Positions 1-11,181 of a stretch of 64,000 nucleotides of DNA are shown in pieces. The DNA is from Neurospora tetrasperma FGSC 2508 (Eukaryota > Ascomycota > Sordariomycetes > Sordariales > Sordariaceae). The notes under the pieces were generated by a model. The model made no database searches. It was not told the origin of the DNA and saw nothing but the letters and a program-made list of their open reading frames with translations. Location: the NCBI RefSeq assembly GCF_000213175.1, contig NW_009799179.1:2279744-2343743 (forward strand). Reading direction: 5' to 3'. Made by a program: the position numbers and the translations under genes. Every line of letters starts with the position of its first letter. The first letter of the stretch is position 1.

Positions 1-395
1 TTCTGGAGGATTCCGGGTATGTCGACCCAAGATACTGCGAGAAGGGGAAACTGCTCCTCGTTGTCGTGGAGGTAGGATCTGAGATGCAAGTGTTCGCTCT
101 TCTCGTCTGTCTCGGGCTCTGACTCCCAGTCCTCGTCGTCCTCCAGCAACTCGAGACTTGGCTCGGCTGTCGCAGGAGTCGCCAGCACGTTGCCGTAAAT
201 CATGCGCATTACGATCATGGCGACGTTGAAGCCGCTCATATCCTTTTCGGGGTGCGACAAGGGCTCAAACCAGGCCTGGTTCGTGAGCGACTTCTTAATA
301 GCTGTGATATCATTGGCCCGGTCAAGCCGGAAATCGACCCAGCTCAGGTCGTCGTAGGACTCGTCGACAATGGTTCCGGGGGATGACACGGACAT
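1..395 (-). CDS. Unknown protein, N-terminal part (runs off left edge)
   Basis: An uninterrupted frame starts at the ATG at 395 and continues leftward out of the window; 131 codons are visible. The start was chosen because it is the first ATG of the frame (protein begins MSVSSPGTIVDESYDD). The visible part has no signal peptide or membrane segment. Around residues 80-105 it is strongly acidic (runs of Glu/Asp, e.g. LELLEDDEDWESEPETDE), which suggests a soluble, partly disordered region. Codon use is GC-rich at third positions, like the real genes elsewhere in the window. I do not recognise the family, and the remainder lies outside the window. Confidence 0.6.
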   Translation of the reverse strand, partial: MSVSSPGTIVDESYDDLSWVDFRLDRANDITAIKKSLTNQAWFEPLSHPEKDMSGFNVAMIVMRMIYGNVLATPATAEPSLELLEDDEDWESEPETDEKSEHLHLRSYLHDNEEQFPLLAVSWVDIPGILQ

Positions 396-1793
396 CTTGA
401 TGGCTAAATATTGTTGACTTATCGATGTCGTCGCGTTGCTATTTGATCATCTGCCTTGGAAAGTGGCCTTGTCGCGAGATTGATTGTCGACGGNNNNNNN
501 NNNNNNNNNNNNNNNNNNNNNNNNNNNNNNNNNNNNNNNNNNNNNNNNNNNNNNNNNNNNNNNNNNNNNNNNNNNNNNNNNNNNNNNNNNNNNNNNNNNN
601 NNNNNNNNNNNNNNNNNNNNNNNNNNNNNNNNNNNNNNNNNNNNNNNNNNNNNNNNNNNNNNNNNNNNNNNNNNNNNNNNNNNNNNNNNNNNNNNNNNNN
701 NNNNNNNNNNNNNNNNNNNNNNNNNNNNNNNNNNNNNNNNNNNNNNNNNNNNNNNNNNNNNNNNNNNNNNNNNNNNNNNNNNNNNNNNNNNNNNNNNNNN
801 NNNNNNNNNNNNNNNNNNNNNNNNNNNNNNNNNNNNNNNNNNNNNNNNNNNNNNNNNNNNNNNNNNNNNNNNNNNNNNNNNNNNNNNNNNNNNNNNNNNN
901 NNNNNNNNNNNNNNNNNNNNNNNNNNNNNNNNNNNNNNNNNNNNNNNNNNNNNNNNNNNNNNNNNNNNNNNNNNNNNNNNNNNNNNNNNNNNNNNNNNNN
1001 NNNNNNNNNNNNNNNNNNNNNNNNNNNNNNNNNNNNNNNNNNAAGAAGTAGCCAAACGCGACAGAAAGAGAGGAAGGAGTGGGGTAGTAACAGAAGGACA
1101 GGACGAGTGAATGGAAATACAAGTGAATCGTTTTCTGAGAAAAGGCAAGACCCGCAGCCTGAACGACGTTCTGCCCGTCTAAGCGGTGGTCGAATTATAC
1201 CTGTACATATGCTCGCCCACGCTGGCACCACCGGATTACTTCACGGTTCACGAGGCCAGCCATAATCGCAAAAATCATGATGGTAAGCAGGGCAACCTCC
1301 AGCCAGCAAGTGAACCATCACAGATGAATAGATCCGCAGTTGTGTTATCCACGACCTGTGCGAAGTCTTGGACTACAATACTTGGTGCCTTCCTACTAAC
1401 ACGATTTGTACTGTCACCGTGGCATCCAACTTGCTTTCATCCAATGTTTAATCGAGTGACAGTGTACTCGTGAACTTTAGAAAGTAAACGTTGTTCAAGA
1501 AAACAAGGATGTAAACAGTAATGCGCGTTTCAAGTTGTTTCTCGATCTATGCTAACTACTTTTTGTGGGCATCGCCCTGGGTTTGCTGTGATCTGCCATC
1601 AATCTCTCTTAACCCTCCCCCCGAAGTTCATTGACGCATTTTGGGACCATTCGATGGATGCTGTGCTGGTTTATACGGAGAGCAGATCAGACTGGAAGAG
1701 AGACGGTAGTGAAGGATACTGTGGTACATGGAGGTGGTTACCTCATGTAAATGGATACAATGAAATTACCCAAAATGCCCATGGTCCGTTATT
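396..1793. other. Intergenic region with the gap
   Basis: It holds the promoter side of the left-edge gene, the N run, and about 750 bp of ordinary sequence up to the stop codon of the CorA-like gene. A plus-strand frame at about 1549-1947 overlaps the last exon of that gene and does not look like protein. I see no RNA gene or repeat here. Confidence 0.5.
494..1042. other. Assembly gap (549 N)
   Basis: A continuous run of undetermined bases. Open frames that appear to cross it are artefacts of the N run. Confidence 0.99.
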
Positions 1794-3615
1794 CTATACC
1801 GTAGCTGCTGTCCTCAATTTGGCTGGATCAACCTCATCCTCCATATCAGTCTCAACCCGACTCTTTGCAATTCTTGTTCTCGTCTTTGACACGGACCTTG
1901 TCGCTCCCTTCCACGCTCGAAACACTAATCCCATGAACCACTTGTGAATAACATCACCGTAGTCCAGCCATACCCGCCAAAAGACCACGATGGCGATGGT
2001 TGCTGGTACGGTCGTGACAAAATAGATCCATAACTCGTCGGAGACTTCCCATGTGCCATTGTCGCCGTACGTGAAGAAAGTGGTGCTGAAGAGGGCCTGG
2101 CATCACGTGGCTCTGGTGGTTAGCGGACAGTCAAGTTCAAGCGAGGAAGGGGCGATGGGTACTCAAAAAGGAGACGGAGGACTGAAGATGCACGGCAGTC
2201 AAGACTGGTTGAAAGGGAATTCAGAAACTACGCCAGGGGACATACCGAAATGAAAGTGGCAGGCAGAAAGATCATGGTCAACAGCGCTATTGACTTCATG
2301 ACGCTGTTATCTTGTCTGGCAATATTGTTGTACGCCTGTTTTGGTTTTGGTTTTCCATCAGCATCATGTCCTCACAAAAAGTTCACCACCGGCAAAAACA
2401 ACCTGAGAAATGCGTGATCAAGTGAAAAAGCAAGGTTTAACTTACCAGTCCAACCTCGTTCTTCAACCTCTGCAAACTCGAATCACTCCTCAGCTTCAAA
2501 CTCTTCACCAACGAAATCTGAAACTGCGTATACTCCCTCGCCTGCGCTCTGTACGTCAGAGTCAGGCTGTAGCCCAAGCGGCTGCCACTGCCACTGCCAC
2601 TGCGCTGTCCATGGGCAATACTTTCATGAATATCTCGCTGATATCTTCCCAACTGCTCGATCGTCTGGATCGCCGCCTCCAGCACCTCGGACGAGTGGTA
2701 TGCGTGCCTTGCGTGGTCGTGGATCTGCTCAAACAGATCGTGCCCATTGAGCCGCGACTTTTCGAGGAGCCGGATCGGATCACGCACGCGCCAAACGGAA
2801 ATGTCGGAGTAAACGATCATGATGTCTAGGAGGTCGGCGTGGAGGGCGAAAGGGTCTGCTTGGGCGGCTTCCGGGAGACTCAGACTCTTCTTCTTCTTCA
2901 GCAGTGCATCCTTGAGGCGCTCAGGGAAATCAGGCGGAGTGTCGATACACAGGACCCGACATTTGCCTGGCGCATCCCAGCGGGTGAAGACGCTCATTTC
3001 GAACCACTCGTATCCTTCTTTGGAGTTTTCAGGGACGTATTCGGGCTCTTCGTCGTGAGGTTTCTGCTCATCCTGGAAGGAGTCAATTTTGCGGACCATC
3101 TTTGCGAGATAGTGGAACCATGTCGTGCAGGATGTGAGTGTAGGCGTAGCGTCTTGCTCCCCAAAGGGATTATTAGTCTGCTGCGGTTCTTCGAATACTG
3201 GTCGACATCCTGCGTAGCCGTTCACTTCGAAGCAGGTCCTGCTGGCGACGAAGCTGGGGACGTTGAGGGCGGCAAGGAGGGCTTCGCGTCCTCCGTTTAC
3301 GGACGGGTAGTCATCTTTGTGCATGAATCTGAGGTACATAGATCAGCCCCTGCCCAATGCTTTCATTTTTCTTCCCCATTTTCTTTTGATCCGCAGCTAG
3401 ACTGACATGTAGCATTGATCCGGTAGGCCACCAAACTCAGGGTGTAAGAGGTCAATCAATGTCGAACAATCAACATATTTTTCATGAATCGCCCAGCTTG
3501 CCCCCTTTTCTGCTAAGTCCCGAATATGTTAGCTTAAACAACCACAAGAGCTGACGTACATAACCAGGTCAAACTCACAGGGAGAAAGTATCCTAATTCC
3601 GAGACGAGGACCCAT
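1794..3615 (-). CDS. CorA-like two-TM membrane protein
   Basis: Five exons: 3615-3579, 3512-3407, 3328-2446, 2335-2246 and 2096-1794. The lengths sum to 473 codons (472 aa) and every junction keeps frame with GT-AG ends. The long soluble N-terminal part ends in a helical, charged stretch (about residues 230-345) typical of the CorA stalk. Two hydrophobic segments follow: residues 357-380, joined across the last intron, and residues 393-413 (ELWIYFVTTVPATIAIVVFW). This matches the fungal branch of the CorA Mg2+ transporter superfamily. The loop between the two segments reads TYGDNGTW, and no canonical GMN selectivity motif is seen, so Mg2+ transport cannot be assumed. A Ser-Gly run near residue 290 comes from a CTGCCA-type microsatellite at about 2580-2600. 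Exons 1 and 2 (47 codons) were inferred from splice sites only. Confidence 0.75.
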
Positions 3616-6600
3616 TGTGGTTTCAGTCACTATGTAGCTGGAGAAGCTTGGAATATCACGAGGCTCCGCTCACCCGAGGAATATATTTATTGAGTCGCAA
3701 AAGGCCTATCCTTTGCTTTCGTAGCACGACAGCAGCAGCCTTGTTTTGGTCGGAGAGCCCCGCGTTGGGCCTCGATTGAGGTTGATCATCCATACCTAGG
3801 TACACAGCCACCTCGCCAAACAGCCTCGAGCCAGCCTAAAAGGCTCAGGAGAATTCCACTCGCCACGTTGACTGCAGCCATTGGGCCCAATCAATCGATG
3901 AGTAAGTGTCATGTGCAATCTCACCGTAGGAGTGGTGCGATGCGGCATCAATATGTCGAGAAAGGATCATGAATTTTAATTGACAATGAAAGTCGCATCT
4001 TTGCGTCCAGCTATCGTCCTCACAACAGACGTGAAAATAGGGCAAGGAGGAGTTGTATGTGGTGTCTGAATGGGGAAAGGGTTAGGGCTTGCCGTCTCTT
4101 TTTTCCTTATATGCTACCAGCCAGCTTGGGTTCCTTGATGCCATGCGCTCCCGGTGATTACTATCATTATTAATGACTAGCAAAATAATAGCCAACTTCC
4201 ATTTTGAGTCTCTGGGCAGACTTCCAGAGTAACTTGGTAGAGGCGAAAGTTGCACCTCCCCTGGGTATATTGACGGTGCTGAGTTACAATTCGAGCGCTT
4301 CGAGAGCTTCGGAATTAAGCACCTCACCTAGCTCCTTCACGTGCTACCGTAGCTCCCCTCTATACACAAAACACATTTGTAAACCGTTGTTTTGGAGCGT
4401 CAAAGAATCAAGGACGTCTCTGCTACATGTTGTATAGTGGCGACGCATAAAATCGTTATACGTGACATGGTACCGGGCATTGGCATCGGCCCAACGGCTG
4501 CAAATCCTTGGGAAAAGCATGTCGCTCAGCTCTGGAGGGGATTTGAGAACTGTCGTTAGACGTAACTTGTACGGCCGTGCGAGTCGATATGAGTGCTGCA
4601 CTTGGTAATAGTCCCGCTGTTAGACAAAGTGATGGTGATGTTGTTGAGTGGCCGCATATATAGGGCGCTCGTTTTCGTTCTGCGATGTTTGACCCTCGTC
4701 TATCTCTTCAGTTAGAATACCTTTTCTTGTATTTTTGCAAGGGCCGTCTGTCGTCTTTTCAATCTTATCGGTCTTGGTCTCCCCCATGAAGAAAGACCCG
4801 GTCCATTGGAAGTCTCCAGGTCCTTAAATGATGGTTATGCCTTGGCATAGGGTGCTTGAGGGTGTGTTTTGCGACGTTGGGCGGAAACGAAGGTCGAACC
4901 TAGAATGAGGCTATCTTGGGACGATACGACAGTATACTGTATGTCCTTGATCGGAAGGTGGTAAGTAGTGCAGGTTAAGAAACGCAGAAGATGGCTCCGT
5001 CTGGGGGCCATGTGAGTATCTCGTTGGCCATCAATGAAAAGATGCAAATTGTGGTGGAAAGATGTGCAAAGAGTCCAGACCTGACGAGTTTTTGGTAGGT
5101 TAGGGAATCATGACTGGCAGGTTGTTGTACGGCATGGGTACCAAAGTATGCCAGTAGTGGATTTGCTGTCGTACATCGTAACAAGAGGCGGCTCCAAACT
5201 TGTTAACGCCTCGTCTTGGTCCACGAGCAGCCAGTCTAAACGTCACCAGAGCCTTTGAAAAGAGGAGGAAAAGGGGATCAACAACATACTGACCTACCTG
5301 TCTCACAGCTTCAGCGCTCGAAAAGGCGAACAGACAAAGACTGCCCCTGGTCTGACCTCCCCGTCACTACGTGACACTGCAGGGTTGACCGGGCCGGACC
5401 CCGTTCTGGGCTTTGGAGTTCAGCTTGGGAAGTGCCTGAGTTGAATACCTTGGTGTCCCTTCAAGGGCAGTCAAGAGTGGATGCCCCCGGAAAAGCACCA
5501 TGATGGCTCTTGCGACTCCAGTGTTTCCATTCTCTCCAAAATCCTTCAAATCTTCCCACTGCAGTATCGAATCGTGCAGAGTAATGGTGTTCGGAGTGTA
5601 CAGTATCAAGACTGACCCCGACACTTGAACCCTGGCATTGTCCGGGGACAAGGAATTCAGTGTGAAGGGTCGTTCGCAACCGTCCTTGTGACTTCTTATC
5701 CCTGGGGAAGAAGTCACCTTGAAAACTGCGGGGGGCTGGGATGTGCGTAGATACTGTACACTACCAAGTAGTAGTAGCTCAGCCCAGTGAGGTGTTTGTC
5801 TGTGGAGGACGCGACGAAAGATGGAAGAGCTGATCTCCCGCGGTGGAGATTTCTCGTCTGCGATGCAGGGGGACATTTTGGTGTTTTGGCGTGGAGAGGT
5901 ACGAGAGGTTCCCCCTCAGGACACCCTTCCCGCCCATGGTACCCCTGACATGAGCTGACTTATGGTCCCAAATGGCAAGCGCTAGAAGGTTACGACGTTC
6001 ATCCGCGTCGGGTTTCCATGTAAACTTGGAAGTGAAAGTGGTTGTACAGAGTTGCAACGCCCTTGTATTTTCTTCCTGGAGTCCTTTAGGGCCTTGAACC
6101 CGTCTTTTGTAGCCTTTTCCGCCGTCAGATGCAAGCCGTGATATGCAAAAGCGACGATTGTTAGTATATCAAGAGGTAAAAAGGGCAAATACCCGGCAGG
6201 GAAGGTTCCTTGCGGGAATGGCTCTCGTCTGTAGGTCGACTGATCAGGGACAAAAGAAAAAGTGAAGCGGGAAAAAGAGTTGCGCAACAAATCACGCGGT
6301 CATTCTGTACGCTGCGACCGAGAGAGTCATACCATTGAACTTAGGTACAGTGAAGATGTTGGAGGATTCACAGCAGCAGTTGCCGGCGCACTGACCATGC
6401 TGAGCAAATCCGGGTTAGGCAACGGTGCCCAGCGCAGTTCCCGTTGACTGTGGGGCCTCTCTGCACTAAACCCACTTGTCCCTAGCTCCCGTCCGTGCCT
6501 CCTCTTTTAACCGTGTGCACGGACTCGCCTATGTACACTCATCCTAACGCCTATTCTGACGTCTCTTGGCATCTCTTGTTCCTGAGCAACACACTCACAC

Positions 6601-7818
6601 GACCTTTCCTTTCTTCCGTCTCCTTTCCTTTGGCACACTCTTCACTTTTTATCATTCGTTCGTCGAGAAGCTTACGCCGATCATCATGTTTCCTTCCAAG
6701 GGCTGTCTTTGCCCTCTCTGGCATTGGCATTGACGGTTCCTATCCAGCAAGCGGGCCTATCATTTCCATCTTGATCACGGAACTCATCAATCCTTCGACT
6801 TCCTCACACTTAGAACTTGTAGAGAAGGTTCCATCTCCGAGCTCGTCAGTCATCGCCTCGGTTTCCATGTCCAAGGTTCATATTTTTCTCCAACACGACC
6901 CATCCATCGCTTCCGACCCGCATGTTGAGAAGATTAGAGCTCCTTGTGCACACATTCCCATATCGGTACCATGGTCACACACTGAGACATCTCATGTCGT
7001 TTTCTCGGCGTCTCAGTGACCAGGCATTGGCCAACAAGAGCGCTCGGATAAATTTCTACCGCTCCCTGTCTGCATAAAGGCCAGGCGACGATGGCCTTCC
7101 CGAATAGGGTGAAGACCACCAACCTTCTCCTGGTTCAGACTTCAGACCCTCCAGACCAGCACATGGAAAATTGCGAGCAATGCAACCCATTCTGGTCGAG
7201 ATGCGGTGGCGACTATAGCTAGAACCACCATCACTGTGAGATACAGGTGATCTCACATCCACCGGCCCCCTTCTTGTCGTCATGGATATACTCCTGGACA
7301 GCAGAAAAACCTTCAAGATCTGCGCGCATTCACACATGCGAAGCGATAAGGACCTTCGGGGAGAGAGTGTGTGAAAGGAAATCCGGGGAAGATGCTAAGC
7401 TACCCTTCTCAGACCAAACCAGGTTTAACAAGGTAACTCAGCACTGGTACTATACCCAGGGGCCAGGAACTGCGACTGAGATTGAAAGAGATACTGCATC
7501 GGCTATACAGTTCAGCGTTACATCTTGTTCCATCCGGGACTACTTCCCCTCCCAGAGTCTAGCAGTTTGGATAGACAAGCCGCAAAGCGTCCATGTTGCA
7601 GCGCCGATCTTGACTACAGCGGCCCCGGTGTTTCATATAACAGACGCTTGACCCGCTCTTAACTTTCGCTATGGAGTGTATTGTTCCGTTCCTTGAGTGC
7701 CTATTCAACATCACCGACACGGTCCTCGTGGCTCGAATCCGAGTCTCAACAGCAGCCCTTTTCGGGGGTTTCAGCCCGTTCTCTCGGGCATACACTCTTC
7801 TGCAGGTAAACCACGACA
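3616..7818. other. Gene-poor stretch, 4.2 kb
   Basis: This lies between the starts of two divergent genes, so it includes both promoters. The longest ATG-started frame (5876-5367, minus, 169 codons) has no recognisable motif, no frame-consistent neighbouring exon and mixed codon use. A plus frame at about 6495-7019 is Ser/Leu-rich without domains. A perfect TACCTAGGTA palindrome sits at 3793-3802 and a telomere-like GGGTTAGGG at 4079-4087. Unannotated short or non-coding transcripts cannot be excluded. Confidence 0.4.
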
Positions 7819-9318
7819 ATGTCGACCTCGATCGCAGCAAGAGAAGACAAAGTGTGGGAGTCGCGCGCCCATGTGCCCATTACGGTCGTGACGGTGGTTT
7901 TGGGCTTCGCTACGTTGGCCGTTGGCCTCCGAACATATGCTCGTGCCGTGCTGATCCGCCAATTTGGCATGGACGACTATGCCGCCGTCATTGCTCTTGT
8001 TTTTGCCATGGGCAGTGGTATCATGGTGGCTTCAAGTATGTTCTGTGACAGACTCACAAGTTTCACATCGTACTAACATGCTACTAGACACCATCTATGG
8101 TGCTGGCCACCACATGGGCGATCCTAAGATCGATTGGACCGAGTTACCAAAGTATTTCAGGGTAAGCCTTCAGACAGTCAGCTATTGCACTTGGCTGGTG
8201 TGTGCTAACTCCAATTCCAGACATTCTACATCTCCATCGTCCTTTACAACGCGTCCTTGACGGCAATCAAGCTCACTTTCCTACTCCAGTACTACCGAGT
8301 TTTGGGAACACGACAGATGCGCAAGGTTGTCGTCTATGCACTGATATTCGTTGCTATGTGGTCCATCTCGCAGCTGCTTATCGTCATCTTCTCCTGCACC
8401 CCGATCGAGAAGTTTTGGCTCGGAGACTCGATCCCGAACGGGCACTGCATGCCCAACTTGCCCTTCTGGTACATAAATGCGGCTGGCAACATTGTTACCG
8501 ACGTCCTGATCTTCATTATCCCCCTACCGGCGCTGGGAAGTCTCAATCTTCGGAAGCAACAGAAAATAGCGCTTATTGGCGTCTTCTGTCTTGGTTTCTT
8601 TGTAAGCATTCCTCCCATGGCAGTCTGTAATCTGAACCCGACAGTTGGTTATTAACACATTGCCCCTCCTTCTCAGACTTGCGCCATCTCCATCATCCGC
8701 ATCCAATATCTCAAGCTCAGCGATGACACCACTTGGGACAACGTCGACTCCTCCTGCTGGTCCGTCTCAGAACTCGGTTCCGGCATTGTCTGCTCCTGTC
8801 TGCCTACGCTTCGTCCTCTGCTGTCGCACGTCATACCTGGCATGGGCTCTCACAGCGCCCCTAGCCACGCCAAGTACGTCCATCACTCATCCGGCCGCGA
8901 CGTCACCGAGGGCAGCACCAGCGGTCTTGGTAGCAAGCCCAAATCCGGCAAGTTCGGTAGCCGTAGCGTCATATACCCGGAGGACGTCGAGCTCCAAACC
9001 AAATCTGGCAGCCAGGACCAACTGGAGAAGCACGCGGCCGTGATCGCCCACACAGCAGTTCCTGTACAACACGAAGGACACCACTCAAGGACGGCAAGCA
9101 AAGATCTATTTGACCGTTCGCCGTCGCAAAACCGCGGCCGAGGGGGAACACGTGCAGAGGAAGGCGGTTACGTGTCACCTAACCAGCTTGGTCTGCAGCC
9201 GACGGTGCGGACAGAAATCAGGGTTGGGTCGCAGCAGCAGCAATCGAGGTGGACGGGACCGATGGAAGGGACAATTGCTGTGAAGCATGATTTGGTGGTT
9301 ACCCAGGATTATAACTAA
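7819..9318 (+). CDS. Fungal rhodopsin-domain (SAT4-type) seven-TM protein
   Basis: Four exons (7819-8035, 8088-8161, 8221-8601, 8677-9318) give 437 aa; introns are 52, 59 and 75 nt with GT-AG ends. The start ATG has a CACGACAATG context. Hydrophobic helices begin at residue ~17 (VPITVVTVVLGFATLAVGL) and continue to ~residue 290, followed by a hydrophilic, Ser/Gln-rich cytoplasmic tail of roughly 150 residues. Family hallmarks are the FGMDDYAAVIAL stretch after TM1, the GAGHHM loop, the YRVLGTR motif, the conserved Cys pair of the central loop (FSCTPIEKFW and NGHCMPN), the VTDVLIFIIPLP helix, and a Cys-Thr-Pro-like end before the tail. The family is very large in Pezizomycotina and mostly uncharacterised; members are plasma-membrane proteins and are not proven photoreceptors. 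No retinal-binding Lys can be claimed from inspection. Confidence 0.85.
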
Positions 9319-10392
9319 CCAAGTGTTCATTCTCCTGTGCTCGAATAATGTAATTTTCCTTTGTCCTCAAATAATTCTGCGTAATTTTTTCCTTGACAGC
9401 GAGCGCTCATACCAAGTGAGCCTGTTTTCCTAAACTTGCGACGATACCTTTTTCCTTTTTTTTTTTTTTTGTTTCCTTTTTTTCTATTCTTTGTTATTAT
9501 TTTTCAAGTTACTTACACTACTTTGAGTTCTGCGGTTCGGTGTCGGTATATATGCACAGGTATGAATGGAGATGGATGGATGGATATATGGTATACATGA
9601 GAATGACGGAGTGAACAGTGTACGATCCATAATCAAAAGAAAAAGAAAAAGAAAAGGTTGGTATGCGGCTGTCGAGAGCCTCAACCCAAATTGCTTGCGC
9701 CACAAACGGGCAGGAAGTAGATGTCCATCTGCAGGAGGGTTCGTTCCATCAAATTCGCTGACAAGCCGAAAAGACAGGCAAGCTAGCAACTGGGCCGGAC
9801 GGGGCCACCCACCATTTGCCGTCTGCCGTGATTGGGAAGTTACCTACTTTCGTGCTGACGTCCACTGAAGCTATAACTTTTCGTCCCGCACGGGGGCAAC
9901 TGCAACTGGAAGAGAAACTTTTAACTTTTCAAAGTCGAAACAGGCTAAAACATAGCAAGGGTGAATCTGACTGGTTTTGGTGACCATCACTGGTTACCAA
10001 ACAGTTACCGGTCGACGTCATGGTATCGGCCGCTCGGATTGCCCAGATACCTATACTAAGTGTTAGCTCTATCGATCGGATTCATGACTGCTGGGTTTGT
10101 GTCCTACTTTTCGATCACTTCACCAGTCAGCAATTTATGTGCGCAACAGTGAAACAGATATTGGCAATAGTAAAAGCACAGGTATGTACCGGGAACAGCT
10201 TTGAATTTGATGTAGCTAACGTTCTAGACGATTACCACGAAATACCTAGGTATGTTGGAATCTATCCCCTTTCTTGAAGAAATGCCTAAACCTTCCCGCC
10301 GTTCAAACGGTCCAGCCCCGGCCCTCGTTGAAGTCTTGAGCCAACACTCTCATCAATCCAAGCAACCTAGGAACCCGCTTTCAACTCCCCGC
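9319..10392. other. Convergent intergenic region
   Basis: It separates the 3' ends of the rhodopsin-domain gene (+) and the muramidase gene (-). It holds a T-rich tract (9450-9500), which is a plausible 3'-end signal, a short ATGG tetranucleotide repeat at about 9572-9585, and a TACCTAGGTA palindrome at 10243-10252. No gene is evident. Confidence 0.5.
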
Positions 10393-11181
10393 TCAAGAGC
10401 CCTTAGCCAAAGCCAGGAGACGATCAAGAGAGCCGTTGAAGATATCCGAATCACCACCATAAGTATACGTGTCCGCATTCTGCCAAATAGTCTGATAACT
10501 CCACCCGCCAGGAATCGTACCGACCGAGCTCGACCACCTCGCCAGCACCAGCGGGTTGGTCGTGGCAAAGCTCTTGGAGTTGCCAGTGCACTTGCTCCAC
10601 CACGAGTAGTTGGTGTAAATCATGGGGTAGCGACCCGTCTTGCTGTGGTAGCGGTCGGAGAAGGCCTTGATCCACGACACCATGGCCGAGGTCGACAAGC
10701 CGTAGCAGGTCGCCTTGCCGGAGGAGGACTCGAGGTCGATCATGCCGGGCAGGGTGATGCCGTCCTTGGACCAGCCGCCGCCGTGCGCGAGGAAGTAGTC
10801 TGCTTGAGCAGCGCCGGAGGAGGAGTCTGGGTGCGCAAAGTGGTAGCCGCCGCGGATCAGGCCGGCAGAGGTGGCGCCGGTGTAGTGAGAGGAAAACTTG
10901 GGGTCGATGTAGTTGGTTCCTTCGGTGGCCTGTTGAGGGGTAGCAATGGTGGGTTAGTATCTATGGACGGATGGATGTCCTGTGCTGTGAAGAGATGAGT
11001 CTTGGTGTGAGACCAAGATACCTAGGAAACAACTCACCTTGATGATGACGAAGCGGGCACCGGAAGAGTAAGCGCGGGCAAAGTTAACGCTGCCCTGGTA
11101 GTGGGAGATGTCAAAGCCCTGGACGGTAGCCTGGACAGCGCCGATGAGGCCGGCGAGGGCCGTGAGGACGAAGGACTTCAT
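10393..11181 (-). CDS. Secreted GH25 muramidase (Chalaropsis-type lysozyme)
   Basis: Two exons (11181-11038 and 10929-10393) with a 108-nt intron encode 226 aa. The frame stays open upstream to 11265, but the ATG at 11181 gives a clean signal peptide (MKSFVLTALAGLIGAVQA), so I take it as the start. The mature protein is one GH25 barrel. The strand-1 motif is VQGFDISHYQG with Asp24, and the acidic pair sits in PGMIDLESSS with Asp113 and Glu115, the catalytic DxE of the family. RGGYHFAHP and YPMIYTNYSWW are further family motifs. Length is normal for a single-domain fungal GH25 enzyme. Such enzymes cleave the beta-1,4 bond between N-acetylmuramic acid and N-acetylglucosamine in bacterial peptidoglycan. 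A fungus has no such polymer, so a role in bacterial killing or feeding is inferred. Confidence 0.92.

Noticed and set aside
425-1265. Several long frames across 494-1042
   Set aside because: They are open only because the bases are N.
5367-5876. 169-codon minus-strand frame with ATG
   Set aside because: No motif, signal or partner exon; mixed codon use. Kept only as a remark in the intergenic entry.
6086-6098. Minus-strand tRNA B-box-like match (GGTTCAAGGCC)
   Set aside because: No A box or acceptor stem upstream on that strand.
6495-7019. 174-codon plus-strand frame
   Set aside because: Begins with GTG, no ATG until residue 13, Ser/Leu-rich, no domain, no matching exon.
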